This document shows positions 42,419 through 50,091 of a stretch of 64,000 nucleotides of DNA, in pieces (positions within the stretch are counted from its first letter, which is position 1; each line of letters starts with the position of its first letter). The position numbers were made by a program, and so were the translations under genes. The stretch spans positions 1,054,001 to 1,118,000 of the forward strand of contig NZ_CP192056.1 in the NCBI RefSeq assembly GCF_050942215.1, given 5' to 3'. The stretch is from Sphaerimonospora sp050942215 (GTDB lineage: Bacteria > Actinomycetota > Actinomycetes > Streptosporangiales > Streptosporangiaceae). The notes under the pieces are model-generated. The model worked only from the letters and a program-made list of their open reading frames with translations. It did no database searches and was not told where the DNA came from.

Positions 42419-43579
42419 GTGTTGACAGGGGATTTGGATCTAGAAACACTCATCCGGTTCCGCCGGGACATCCACTCCCACCCAGAGCTGGCCCGTCAGG
42501 AGATCCGTACGACCGCCGCCGTGGCGGACATGCTCAGATCCGCCGGACTGGAGCCACGGGTCTTCCCGACCGGGACCGGGCTCGTCTGCGACATCGAAGG
42601 GGGAGAGGGCCCCACCGTGGGCCTGCGCGCCGACATGGACGCGCTGCCGATACAGGACGTCAAGGACGTGCCGTACCGCTCGCAGAACGCCGGCGTGTGC
42701 CACGCCTGCGGGCACGACGTGCACACGACGATCCTGGTGGGTGCGGCCCTCGAACTCGCCAAGCGCCGCCAGCACCTGGCGGGCCGGATCCGGCTGGTCT
42801 TCCAGCCGGCGGAGGAGTCCTCTTCCAGCGGCTCGCTCGACATGATCGCGGGCGGCGCGATCGACGGCGTCGATGTCATCTACGCCCTGCACTGCGACCC
42901 CAGCCGCACGATGGGCGACGTGGGCATCCGCAGCGGTGCGATCACCTCGGCCCAGGATCACATCGTGCTGCGGCTGCACGGCAAGGGCGGTCACTCGGCC
43001 CGGCCCCACCTGGCGGTCAACCCGATCAACGCGCTGGCCTCCGTGATCGCCCGGCTTCCCGAGTCCGTGAACGAGTCCCTCCACCCCGAGGAGCGGATGC
43101 TCCTCGGCTTCGGCATGATCCAGGCCGGTGAGGCGCCCAACGCGATCCCGTCGCTGGCACAGGCCGCCGGGACCGTACGGATCCCCAACGCGGACATCTG
43201 GGAGCAGGTCCCCGGCATCGTGCAGAAGTCGCTCAGCGAACTGATCGAGCCCTTCGGGGTCGAGTGGGAGCTGGACTACAACCGGGTGTGCCCGGCGGTG
43301 GTCAACGACGCGGTGGCCACGAAGATTCTCTACAACTCGGCGCTCGCCGTCGTCGGTGAGGAGCACGTCCAGGAGGCTCCGCAGAGCCTCGGCGGCGAGG
43401 ACTTCGCCTGGTATCTACGCCATGTCCCGGGCGCGCTCTTCCGTCTGGGGGTCACGCCTCCCGACGCGGAGAGCCACGTCGATCTGCACTCCGAGCGGTT
43501 CGACATCGACGAGCGGGCCATCGGGGTCGGTGTCCGGATGTTCGTGGAGACCGCCATGAACGCCCTCCAGTCCTACTGA
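42419..43579 (+). CDS. M20-family amidohydrolase
   Basis: A 386-residue zinc amidohydrolase of the hippurate hydrolase / N-acyl amino acid deacylase type. FRRDIHSHPELARQE opens the catalytic domain; metal ligands lie in GVCHACGHDVHTTIL, QPAEESSSSG, YALHCDPSR and, near the C-terminus, SLGGEDFAWYL. The dimerisation domain starts at GKGGHSARPHLAVNP. The start GTG at 42419 has GGAG 11 nt upstream and a TAGACT -10-like box at 42353-42358. The physiological substrate is not evident. Confidence 0.9.
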   Translation: MLTGDLDLETLIRFRRDIHSHPELARQEIRTTAAVADMLRSAGLEPRVFPTGTGLVCDIEGGEGPTVGLRADMDALPIQDVKDVPYRSQNAGVCHACGHDVHTTILVGAALELAKRRQHLAGRIRLVFQPAEESSSSGSLDMIAGGAIDGVDVIYALHCDPSRTMGDVGIRSGAITSAQDHIVLRLHGKGGHSARPHLAVNPINALASVIARLPESVNESLHPEERMLLGFGMIQAGEAPNAIPSLAQAAGTVRIPNADIWEQVPGIVQKSLSELIEPFGVEWELDYNRVCPAVVNDAVATKILYNSALAVVGEEHVQEAPQSLGGEDFAWYLRHVPGALFRLGVTPPDAESHVDLHSERFDIDERAIGVGVRMFVETAMNALQSY

Positions 43580-43688
43580 GCCGAGCAATCCCCCGCTGTT
43601 CGGTCAACGGCCTCAGGCGGTCGCCCATGGGCGGCGAAAACCAAGCAGGAGACCGTCCAGGGTGTGACATCGTCGTTGTGGACGGCGT

Positions 43689-43719
43689 GACGGCGAGGTC
43701 GGAGACCGACCTCGCCGTC
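43689..43719. terminator. Hairpin between convergent genes
   Basis: A perfect 14-bp stem (43689-43702 with 43706-43719) and a 3-nt loop AGA lie between the amidohydrolase and the convergent alpha/beta hydrolase. Confidence 0.75.
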
Positions 43720-43805
43720 GACGACGCACAGGTCGCCGGGATCCGCCGACTCGCGCCCGCGGCGCCGCACCCGCTCGGTCCCCGGGCGGTGACCCCGACC
43801 CCGTG

Positions 43806-44642
43806 TCAGCCGAGCGGGATGATGACGTCGGCCAGCTCGCCGGGCATGGAGAGGAACGGCGAGTGGGAGGCTTCGAGGGTGACGACAGAGGTCGGGTTGT
43901 CCGGAAACGCCGCGTCGGCCTCTGAAATGAACTTCGCCTGCACATCCGGCCGGATGGCCTCGTCCCGGGTGCACATGATGTACGTGCGCCGCACCGATCC
44001 CCAGCCGTCCTGAGTCAGGGTGGTGGTACCCAGCATGATGCCGATCGGACTGTCGGGCGTCAGCAGGCCGGTGGCGGCGTCGGCGATGGCCGGGTCGACG
44101 TCACCGTAGAACGCCTCGTAAAGCCGCTGCCGGTAGGCGGCGTCGTCCGTGGCCAGGTCGAACCGCAGCGCGCCTGTCTGGGCCGGGTCGCCCCGCAGCA
44201 GCGGCGTGACCAGGCTGTCGGCGGCCTCCGGAATCTGTGTGTAGGCCGCAGAGGACACATCCGATGCGGGCATGTACGCGGTGAGGTACACCGCGTGCGC
44301 GATCAGTCCGGGCGTCTGCTCGGCCGTTCGCATCAGTACCGGGCCGGCCGCGCTGTGAGCGACCACCGTCACCGGCTCGCCACCGCCGATCCGCTTGATC
44401 TGCGAGGTCAGCAACTCGGCGGCATCGTCGAGACTCACGTCCGCCACGGGCGAGACCTCGGTGGCGACCGCCTCGCTGTCGTACGGCTGCTCGGTGAACC
44501 ATCGAGGACGGCGGGCGTACAGCCCGTGCCCCGCCATGTCCACCGCGACGGCCGGCCGCCCGGCGGCCACCACGTGGGGGATGACTTCGCTCCAGCACCA
44601 GGAGCCGTGCCAGAAACCGTGGACCAACACCAGTGTGGACAT
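43806..44642 (-). CDS. Alpha/beta hydrolase (methyl-esterase/hydroxynitrile-lyase-like)
   Basis: A 278-residue hydrolase. LVLVHGFWHGSWCW gives the oxyanion region, the nucleophile elbow is VVAHSAAGPVL (Ser, with Ala for the usual first Gly), the acid is probably in the TRDEAIRPD region and the catalytic His lies in LEASHSPFLSMPGEL. The pattern matches the EstA/salicylate-methyl-esterase-like subgroup common in actinomycetes. The start ATG at 44642 follows AAGGAGCG. A single-gene unit; substrate unknown. Confidence 0.87.
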   Translation of the reverse strand: MSTLVLVHGFWHGSWCWSEVIPHVVAAGRPAVAVDMAGHGLYARRPRWFTEQPYDSEAVATEVSPVADVSLDDAAELLTSQIKRIGGGEPVTVVAHSAAGPVLMRTAEQTPGLIAHAVYLTAYMPASDVSSAAYTQIPEAADSLVTPLLRGDPAQTGALRFDLATDDAAYRQRLYEAFYGDVDPAIADAATGLLTPDSPIGIMLGTTTLTQDGWGSVRRTYIMCTRDEAIRPDVQAKFISEADAAFPDNPTSVVTLEASHSPFLSMPGELADVIIPLG

Positions 44643-45154
44643 GATCGCTCCTTCGGGGGGTGCCTGTGTCAAGGCTCGGGGGGTCGAGGGATCGGGGTGT
44701 AGGGGGAACGGGGGGTAGGGGGAACGGTGGCGTCAGCGGCCGGTGCGCGATCGTCGACCGGGCGGAACGGTCTCGTGATCCGTACCGCATGCGTCGTGCG
44801 GGGCTCGGGGTGTCAGCGTCGGCCGGTCAGGGGTGGGGCGGACGCGCTCGGCACGCAGGATCCGATCGCCGCCGGGTCGCGGCTGTGCCGTTCTGCGACG
44901 CGCGAAGATCCGAGGTGGTGCGACCGGGCACCAGGACCAGGGCGCGCGGGAGGGCGACGACTTCGGTGGGACGATCACGGGTGCGTGGGATAGGCGGCAT
45001 GGCTGATTGGTCCTTCAGGTCGGCCGGGACAGCGAGCGGGGGACGCCGCCGTCCCCTAATCGGACCGCTGCGTGCCGAAGAGGCGCTGCGGCCGCCGGCA
45101 GGCGAAAGCGGCCGAGGCGCACGGCGCGCTAGCGGAGCCTGCTGCTTCCATCGC
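44643..45154. other. Gene-poor region
   Basis: About 510 bp without a supportable gene. ORFs on both strands are Arg-rich, lack recognisable motifs and do not show consistent codon bias. It may hold decayed coding sequence. Confidence 0.4.
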
Positions 45155-45169
45155 TGACATGTTCTGTCA
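45155..45169. promoter_or_regulatory. Operator-like dyad TGACA-N5-TGTCA
   Basis: TGACATGTTCTGTCA is a perfect 5-bp-arm dyad; read on the minus strand it also contains TTGACA. It resembles TetR-type operators. No regulator gene is adjacent. Confidence 0.35.
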
Positions 45170-45211
45170 ACACCGTCTTCTCATTGATATGTCGAATGAG
45201 TCGTCGATGAT

Positions 45212-45418
45212 CTAGCGTAGGCCCTCGGCGGCACTGCTCCGCATGCCCACGGACCGGATCTGCGGCGACACGGGTCGAGCGCGGCATCGCGGACCGCTGA
45301 CCGCCTCCTCGGTGGTCGCGGCGATGGTGTACGTACAGTCGAGGCCGGCCGTTCCGGTGATGACGTCGATGCCGTAGATCTGCGTCCGTACCCGATCGAA
45401 CCCGGCCTTGCGCACCAT
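45212..45418 (-). CDS. Hypothetical fragment or small protein
   Basis: A 68-residue frame from ATG at 45418 (MVRKAGFDRVRTQIYGID). The same frame stays open and coding-like for 59 codons upstream, back to the TAG that ends the membrane-protein gene at 45596, but contains no ATG or GTG there. The piece is therefore either a short protein, a 3' gene remnant, or the tail of a once longer upstream protein. No family recognised; one cysteine in GLDCTYTI and one in GPRCRARP. Confidence 0.35.
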   Translation of the reverse strand: MVRKAGFDRVRTQIYGIDVITGTAGLDCTYTIAATTEEAVSGPRCRARPVSPQIRSVGMRSSAAEGLR

Positions 45419-45595
45419 GCGCAGGGCGTCGTCGTCCGTCCGGTCCGGTGTCGGGCCGTCCGGTCCGCGGATGACGAGGCGGGTGTCCTTGGCCCCGACG
45501 CAGGCGTGGCGGCAGCGGAAACCGTACTTCGCGCGAGGTTGCCGCGGCTCGCCGATCCGGCTTCTCGCGGTCGGTACGGAGGATCCCTTCGTGCC

Positions 45596-46525
45596 CTACG
45601 GTCTGAATCGGTCCGCCTGAGGAGACGTCATCGGCGTGGTGCCGGTTGCGGCCTCCACGCCGTCCGTCCGTTCGGCCGAATTCATCGCCGCCGGTTCCGG
45701 TCCGTCACGGAACCGGTGACCGGCCGCCCGAAGGTGCCGGTATTCGAATATGGCCAGCACCAGCACCGTGGCCACGCCGCAGAGGTTCAGTGTCAGCCAC
45801 AGCCATTCGGGCACGCCGTTCGTGTCACGTTCAATGATCTCCTGGGCACTGATCAGCAGCGCGAGACCCGTTGTGCCGATCGGTGCGAGCAGCGGATGGA
45901 CGTCGCCGATCCAGAATCCGGTACGCGCCGTCCAGTAGATCGTGCAATACCAGAAGCACACGTACCAGGGGAAAAGGACGATCACCAAGGCCATAGCGGC
46001 GAGCAGCCAGAATGCCGCTTCCCCCGAGGCGTTGAGATCGATGTCCTGCCGGAAGTCGACCTGACCGTTGGCGAGGGTGTCGATGTTGAGCTCACCGGCC
46101 GCGGCGAGGATCAACACGAACGGCAGGTAGAAGAAAATCAGTGCGAGCACCGCACGCCGTGTCATGAGCAGCACGCCGGAAAGAATCCGGGTGCGACGGC
46201 CGGAGCGGGTCACGATCAGCATCACGAGGATCGGTATCGGCAGCAGAATCAGGGCGAGCCGCCCGGTTTCAAGCGCCTTTTCTATGATGTTCGCCGAGAC
46301 GTCCTGGTATTGAGAGGTCGCCACCAGGATCACACCGAGGCCGGCCGTCGATCGCCAGAACGCGAGCCGGTCCAGCGTCCGGTCTTTACGTGAGGGGCCG
46401 ACCCGGGGTCTGAACAGGAATCTGGCGGTCATCCATGGAAAGAGCAGGGTGGCGATGACACGCCGGGTCCTTCTACAATCATCGGCGTTGTTTCTGCGGC
46501 GGTGTTTCGGCCGGGCTGAGGCCAT
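45596..46525 (-). CDS. Polytopic membrane protein of unknown function
   Basis: A 309-residue protein with about six helices, e.g. LALILLPIPILVMLIVT, AVLALIFFYLPFVLILAAAG, AAFWLLAAMALVIVLFPWYV and LWLTLNLCGVATVLVLAIF. Between helices is FWYCTIYWTARTGFWIGDVHPLLAP. Codon bias and G+C are lower than in most neighbours. The start ATG at 46525 follows AAGGGAG; GTG within the early basic segment is an alternative. No family recognised. Followed in frame, beyond its TAG, by more coding-like sequence. Confidence 0.7.
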   Translation of the reverse strand: MASARPKHRRRNNADDCRRTRRVIATLLFPWMTARFLFRPRVGPSRKDRTLDRLAFWRSTAGLGVILVATSQYQDVSANIIEKALETGRLALILLPIPILVMLIVTRSGRRTRILSGVLLMTRRAVLALIFFYLPFVLILAAAGELNIDTLANGQVDFRQDIDLNASGEAAFWLLAAMALVIVLFPWYVCFWYCTIYWTARTGFWIGDVHPLLAPIGTTGLALLISAQEIIERDTNGVPEWLWLTLNLCGVATVLVLAIFEYRHLRAAGHRFRDGPEPAAMNSAERTDGVEAATGTTPMTSPQADRFRP

Positions 46526-46617
46526 CCGGCTCCCTTGCGATATCGACTCGGTAGGACGGACGCCCTGGTGGTGCGGGCGGAGGAATCAGATGTTCCAGGA
46601 AGGCGGCCCTGCCGGGG

Positions 46618-47025
46618 TCAGACGATATCGAGGGCGGACAGCACGCCGAGGGCCGTGAGTAGAAGGCCCAAGCCGATCAGAATCCGCCCCATGGCGGAAC
46701 CGTCCTGACCGCCGGCGTCGATGCGGGCCTTTCGCCGCTTTCGCGGGTCGTAGAGGATCGTGACGCGATCCCCTGGTTGAGGAGGATCGGCTTCGCCGAA
46801 ACGCGAGGTGACCTCGACCTCATGCCCTTCGAGGGTCGTGAAGCGGAAAACGGGCCTGCACGTAGGGCTGTCAGGGTCACGACTCCTCACCAAGCCGGTG
46901 ATCACACCCGGTACCCGAACTCCGCGGGCGCGGAACCGCCGTGCACTGCTCAGCAGCCAGGCGCCGCACGCCAGGATCGCCGAGTCAAGAGCAAAGAGCG
47001 GCCCGGGTGAAGACATCGATTCCAA
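46618..47025 (-). CDS. DUF3592-like small membrane protein
   Basis: A 135-residue protein with an N-terminal helix (LFALDSAILACGAWLLSSA), a middle beta domain (GVRVPGVITGLV, PVFRFTTLEGHEVEVTS, PGDRVTILYDPRKRRKARID) and a C-terminal helix (ILIGLGLLLTALGVLSAL). The strand order and the VxVLYDP-type motif fit DUF3592. The start is placed at TTG 47025 because AAAGGTGA is properly spaced; ATG 47016 is the alternative. Function unknown. Confidence 0.72.
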   Translation of the reverse strand: MESMSSPGPLFALDSAILACGAWLLSSARRFRARGVRVPGVITGLVRSRDPDSPTCRPVFRFTTLEGHEVEVTSRFGEADPPQPGDRVTILYDPRKRRKARIDAGGQDGSAMGRILIGLGLLLTALGVLSALDIV

Positions 47026-47632
47026 TAGTGATCACCTTTCGCTCGGGCGAGAATCCGCCGCGGAAAGCATTGATCTCCGTGTGCGTGAGCCTCGCTGAGG
47101 CGGCCTGTCACTGTTACGAATTCGCTTCATGCACGTGTGCTCGTGGTGTTCGGATGTGGAATGACTTCTTCAGTGATTGACTACGCCACCGGCGGATCGG
47201 TTCACTGCGCGACCGGAGTGTGATCAGGGTCACATTGACCTCTGTCCGAAACCGATGGATTCGGATGGTGCGGTGTCAAGAAACCAGGTCAATGTGGTTA
47301 TAGAGGGATTGTGCCTGTAGTGTCCCGCCGGTTCGTGGAGCGGATCGAAATCGGCGGTTCGAGCCGGTCGGTGGACCTGATCGGGCTCGGGGCCGTTGAC
47401 GTCGCCGGTGCCGCGGCAGATCCTGGACGAGGCGATCACGCTGTACGGACGCCGCGAGGAGGGTCGCGTCCACTGGCCGGATCTCGGCCTCCCGAGCCTG
47501 TCCGTACGGCCGCTCTGGGCCATTCGGGGGAAATACCATATGACGTCCCCGCTCTCACGAGGATCGAAGAAGTCCTCCGCCGCAAGACCGGATTCCTCGT
47601 TCCACCGGCCCGCAATGAACGTCGTCGAGAGG
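47026..47632. other. Region with gene remnants upstream of the phosphotransferase
   Basis: About 600 bp. The first 190 bp show nothing. A CRP-type dyad lies at 47219-47234. From about 47311 to 47400 one frame (SRRFVERIEIGGSSRSVDLIG) and from about 47396 to 47540 another (PRQILDEAITLYGRREEGR) look coding, as if a small gene were split by a frameshift; no family recognised. Confidence 0.35.
47219..47234. promoter_or_regulatory. CRP-type operator
   Basis: TGTGA-TCAGGG-TCACA matches the cAMP-receptor-protein consensus TGTGA-N6-TCACA in all ten positions and also fits the GTG-N6-GNCAC form reported for streptomycete Crp. A TTGACC -35-like hexamer follows at 47235-47240, so Crp would act on a plus-strand promoter. 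Confidence 0.5.
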
Positions 47633-48523
47633 ATGCCGGATTTGACTGTTATCGAGATAACCGCCGACCTCGTACGTGCCTTGGTCTGCGAGCAGTTCCC
47701 TGAGTGGAGTGACCTGCCGGTCGAGCCTGTGGCCCGCCAGGGCTGGGATAACCGGACCTTCCGACTCGGTGACCGTCTGGCCGTGCGCCTGCCCAGCGCG
47801 GAGGGCTACGTCGCCGCGGTCGAGAAGGAGGACCGCTTTCTGCCCGTTCTGGCCGCCCATCTGCCCTTGCCCGTGCCGGCGACGGTCGCGACGGGACGCC
47901 CGGCGGCCGGATACCCGTTCCCCTGGTCGGTACGGCGCTGGCTGCCCGGAGACACCGTCGAGGGGGCCACCGGTGTCGACGGATCCGAGCTGGCACGGGA
48001 TCTCGGAGGCTTCCTGGCCGCGCTGCGGCTCGTCCCCGCGGAGCAGGGGCCGGCGGGCGGCCTGCACTCCTACTACCGGGGGTGTCACCCCGGCGTCCAC
48101 GGCGAGCAGGTCGAGCGCGCCCTGGACCGGCTCGAGGCAGCGGTCGACGTGGCCGCGTGTGAGGCCGTCTGGGCGAGCGCGCTGACTTCGGCCTGGCCGC
48201 ATCCACCGGTGTGGTTCCACGGCGACGTGGCCGTCGGCAACCTGCTCACCACCGACGGGAGGCTGTCGGCGGTCATCGACTTCGGCACCTGCGGGGTCGG
48301 CGATCCCGCGTGTGACCTCGTCATGGCGTGGACGTACTTCACGGGTGACGAGCGGAAGATCTTCCGCGAGGCGGTCGGTCTTTGCGACGACACCTGGAGA
48401 CGCGCGCGCGGATGGGCCCTGTGGAAGGCGCTGGCGACCATGGCGGGCCTGTCCAGCCCCGACCCCGAGGGCTTCCAGACCAGGGTCCTGGCCCACGTGC
48501 TGGAGGATCCGGTCGTCGGGTGA
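47633..48523 (+). CDS. Aminoglycoside-phosphotransferase-family kinase
   Basis: A 296-residue APH-fold phosphotransferase. N-lobe GWDNRTFRLGDRLAVRLPSAEGY with the ATP-binding Lys/Arg region; catalytic loop VWFHGDVAVGNLL (HGD-x3-N) and metal-binding AVIDFGTCGVGDPACDL. Family members phosphorylate aminoglycosides, macrolides or cellular metabolites; resistance should not be inferred from the fold alone. The start ATG at 47633 (PDLTVIEITADLV) gives the normal family length; in-frame ATGs at 47540 and 47615 exist, and 47540 has a better ribosome site (GGGGGAAA). Confidence 0.83.
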   Translation: MPDLTVIEITADLVRALVCEQFPEWSDLPVEPVARQGWDNRTFRLGDRLAVRLPSAEGYVAAVEKEDRFLPVLAAHLPLPVPATVATGRPAAGYPFPWSVRRWLPGDTVEGATGVDGSELARDLGGFLAALRLVPAEQGPAGGLHSYYRGCHPGVHGEQVERALDRLEAAVDVAACEAVWASALTSAWPHPPVWFHGDVAVGNLLTTDGRLSAVIDFGTCGVGDPACDLVMAWTYFTGDERKIFREAVGLCDDTWRRARGWALWKALATMAGLSSPDPEGFQTRVLAHVLEDPVVG

Positions 48524-48919
48524 CGCGGAAAGCGTCACCGCGGAGTCGCGGCCGGATGTCCGGCCCGCAGCGCTGGAAGATGCCCGAGCGATGGATGACG
48601 GCGGCGATCGGAGCATCGAACGCCATCGACGCCGTCGTGAACGTCCTGCGCCCGGTGGTGCGCCTGGCGGCGGCCGGATTCGTCGCGGCCGGATGAGGCG
48701 GGCACCCTGGGGAGCGAGTGGCGGGTGAGCCGGAGTTTCCGCGGACCGGCCAACCTGGTCACGGGGCGGCCTGCGGTACATAACGGACACGTTGCGGACT
48801 GTGGTGTGGGTTTGGTCTGAGCAGGACAAACAACTATCTTCCGTGCAGGGTTGCCGTGCGTTCCTACATGCCGGCGACGGGAGTTGGACCGGCGGGGACA
48901 CGGAAGGGGACTACACACC
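48524..48919. other. Intergenic region upstream of the nucleoside transporter
   Basis: No gene supported in 396 bp. A well-formed promoter lies at 48812-48840, and the final 80 bp are the leader of the lipoprotein gene. Confidence 0.5.
48812..48840 (+). promoter_or_regulatory. Promoter of the nucleoside transport operon
   Basis: TTGGTC (48812-48817), a 17-bp spacer and TATCTT (48835-48840). The predicted start near 48847 leaves a leader of about 73 nt before the TTG start codon. Confidence 0.55.
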
Positions 48920-49987
48920 TTGTTCCGCAATCGAGTTAGCAAACTGGCCGCCGCCACCGCGGCGGGTGCCATGCTCATGGCCGCCGCCGCGTGCGGAAAC
49001 GGTGACGACGCGACGACGACCACGTCCGAGGCGTCCTCGTCGGCGGCACCGGGAGGTGAGGCGCTCAAGGTCGGCCTCGCCTACGACATCGGCGGTCGCG
49101 GTGACGGTTCCTTCAACGATGCCGCCGCCCGGGGCCTCGACCAGGCCGTCTCGGAGCTGAGCGCCGAGAAGAAGGAGCTGGAGGCCGCGGCGGGTGAGAC
49201 GGACGCCCAGAAGGAGGAGCGGCTCCGCCTGCTCGCCTCCAACGGTTACAACCCGGTCATCGCGGTGGGCTTCGCCTACTCCGAGCCGCTCAAGAAGGTC
49301 GCACCGGAGTTCCCCGATGTGAAGTTCGCCATCGTCGACGACGATGCCGCGACGGGTGAGAACATCAGCAACCTGGTGTTCGCCGAGGAGCAGGGATCGT
49401 TCCTGGTCGGCGTGGCCGCCGCGCTCAAGTCGGAGAAGGGCAGCGTCGGCTTCGTCGGCGGCGTGGACGTGCCGCTGATCCACAAGTTCCAGGCGGGCTT
49501 CGAGGCCGGGGCCAAGGCGGTCAAGCCGGACATCAAGGTCCAGTCGAAGTACCTGACCCAGCCGCCGGACTTCGCCGGCTTCAACGACCCGGCCAAGGGC
49601 AAGACCGCCGCGCAGGGCATGTTCGACAGCGGCGCCGACGTCGTCTACCAGGCGGCGGGCGGTTCCGGCAGCGGCGTGTTCGAGGCGGCCAAGGCGGCCG
49701 GCGCCATGGCCATCGGAGTGGACTCCGACCAGGCCGCCCTCCCCGCGTACGCCGACGTCAAGGACGTCATCATCACGTCCATGATCAAGAAGATCGACGT
49801 CGCGGTCTTCGACTTCCTCAAGCACGCCTCCGAAGGCACGGTCCAGTCCGGTAAGACGGTCTACGACCTCAAGGCCGACGGGGTGGGCTACTCGACGACC
49901 GGCGGCAAGATCGACGACATCGCGTCCCAGATCGACGAGTACAAGCAGAAGATCACCGACGGAGAGATCACGGTCCCGAGCTCCTGA
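48920..49987 (+). CDS. BMP-family nucleoside-binding lipoprotein
   Basis: A 355-residue substrate-binding lipoprotein of the BMP/Med family (PnrA-like), which captures purine nucleosides for ABC import. Signal peptide with lipobox MAAAACG (cysteine near residue 23), a Thr/Ser linker, then VGLAYDIGGRGDGSFNDAAARG, VIAVGFAYSEPLKKVA, NLVFAEEQGSFLVGVAAAL, GFVGGVDVPLIHKFQAGFEAG, VYQAAGGSGSGVFEAA and GVDSDQAAL, all typical. The start is TTG at 48920, with GGAAGGGGA 9 nt upstream; longer frames lack a signal sequence. First gene of the nucleoside operon. Confidence 0.93.
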   Translation: MFRNRVSKLAAATAAGAMLMAAAACGNGDDATTTTSEASSSAAPGGEALKVGLAYDIGGRGDGSFNDAAARGLDQAVSELSAEKKELEAAAGETDAQKEERLRLLASNGYNPVIAVGFAYSEPLKKVAPEFPDVKFAIVDDDAATGENISNLVFAEEQGSFLVGVAAALKSEKGSVGFVGGVDVPLIHKFQAGFEAGAKAVKPDIKVQSKYLTQPPDFAGFNDPAKGKTAAQGMFDSGADVVYQAAGGSGSGVFEAAKAAGAMAIGVDSDQAALPAYADVKDVIITSMIKKIDVAVFDFLKHASEGTVQSGKTVYDLKADGVGYSTTGGKIDDIASQIDEYKQKITDGEITVPSS

Positions 49988-49999
49988 GCCCGGCCTTGG

Positions 50000-50034
50000 T
50001 GGGGCCCGGCGAATCATCCACGGCCCGGGCCCCA
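50000..50034 (+). promoter_or_regulatory. Intercistronic hairpin in the transporter operon
   Basis: Arms TGGGGCCCGG (50000-50009) and CCGGGCCCCA (50025-50034) with a 15-nt loop lie between the lipoprotein and ATPase genes. Such hairpins commonly raise binding-protein mRNA relative to downstream genes. Confidence 0.5.
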
Positions 50035-50091
50035 TCCCTGATCTCTCTTCCGTCACCGCATGCTCAGGTACTCCTCGAGGAGGGGGCCGCC

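Noticed and set aside
44660..45157. 165-residue Arg/Gly-rich ORF downstream of the hydrolase promoter side
   Set aside because: Composition is that of a random GC-rich frame; there is no recognisable motif and an equally long frame exists on the other strand.
47331..47345. GGTTCGAGCC resembling a tRNA T-loop
   Set aside because: No acceptor, D or anticodon stems can be placed around it, and it lies in coding-like sequence.
47633..48523. Aminoglycoside resistance gene
   Set aside because: The APH fold is clear, but the sequence does not match a recognised resistance enzyme and the context gives no resistance partner.
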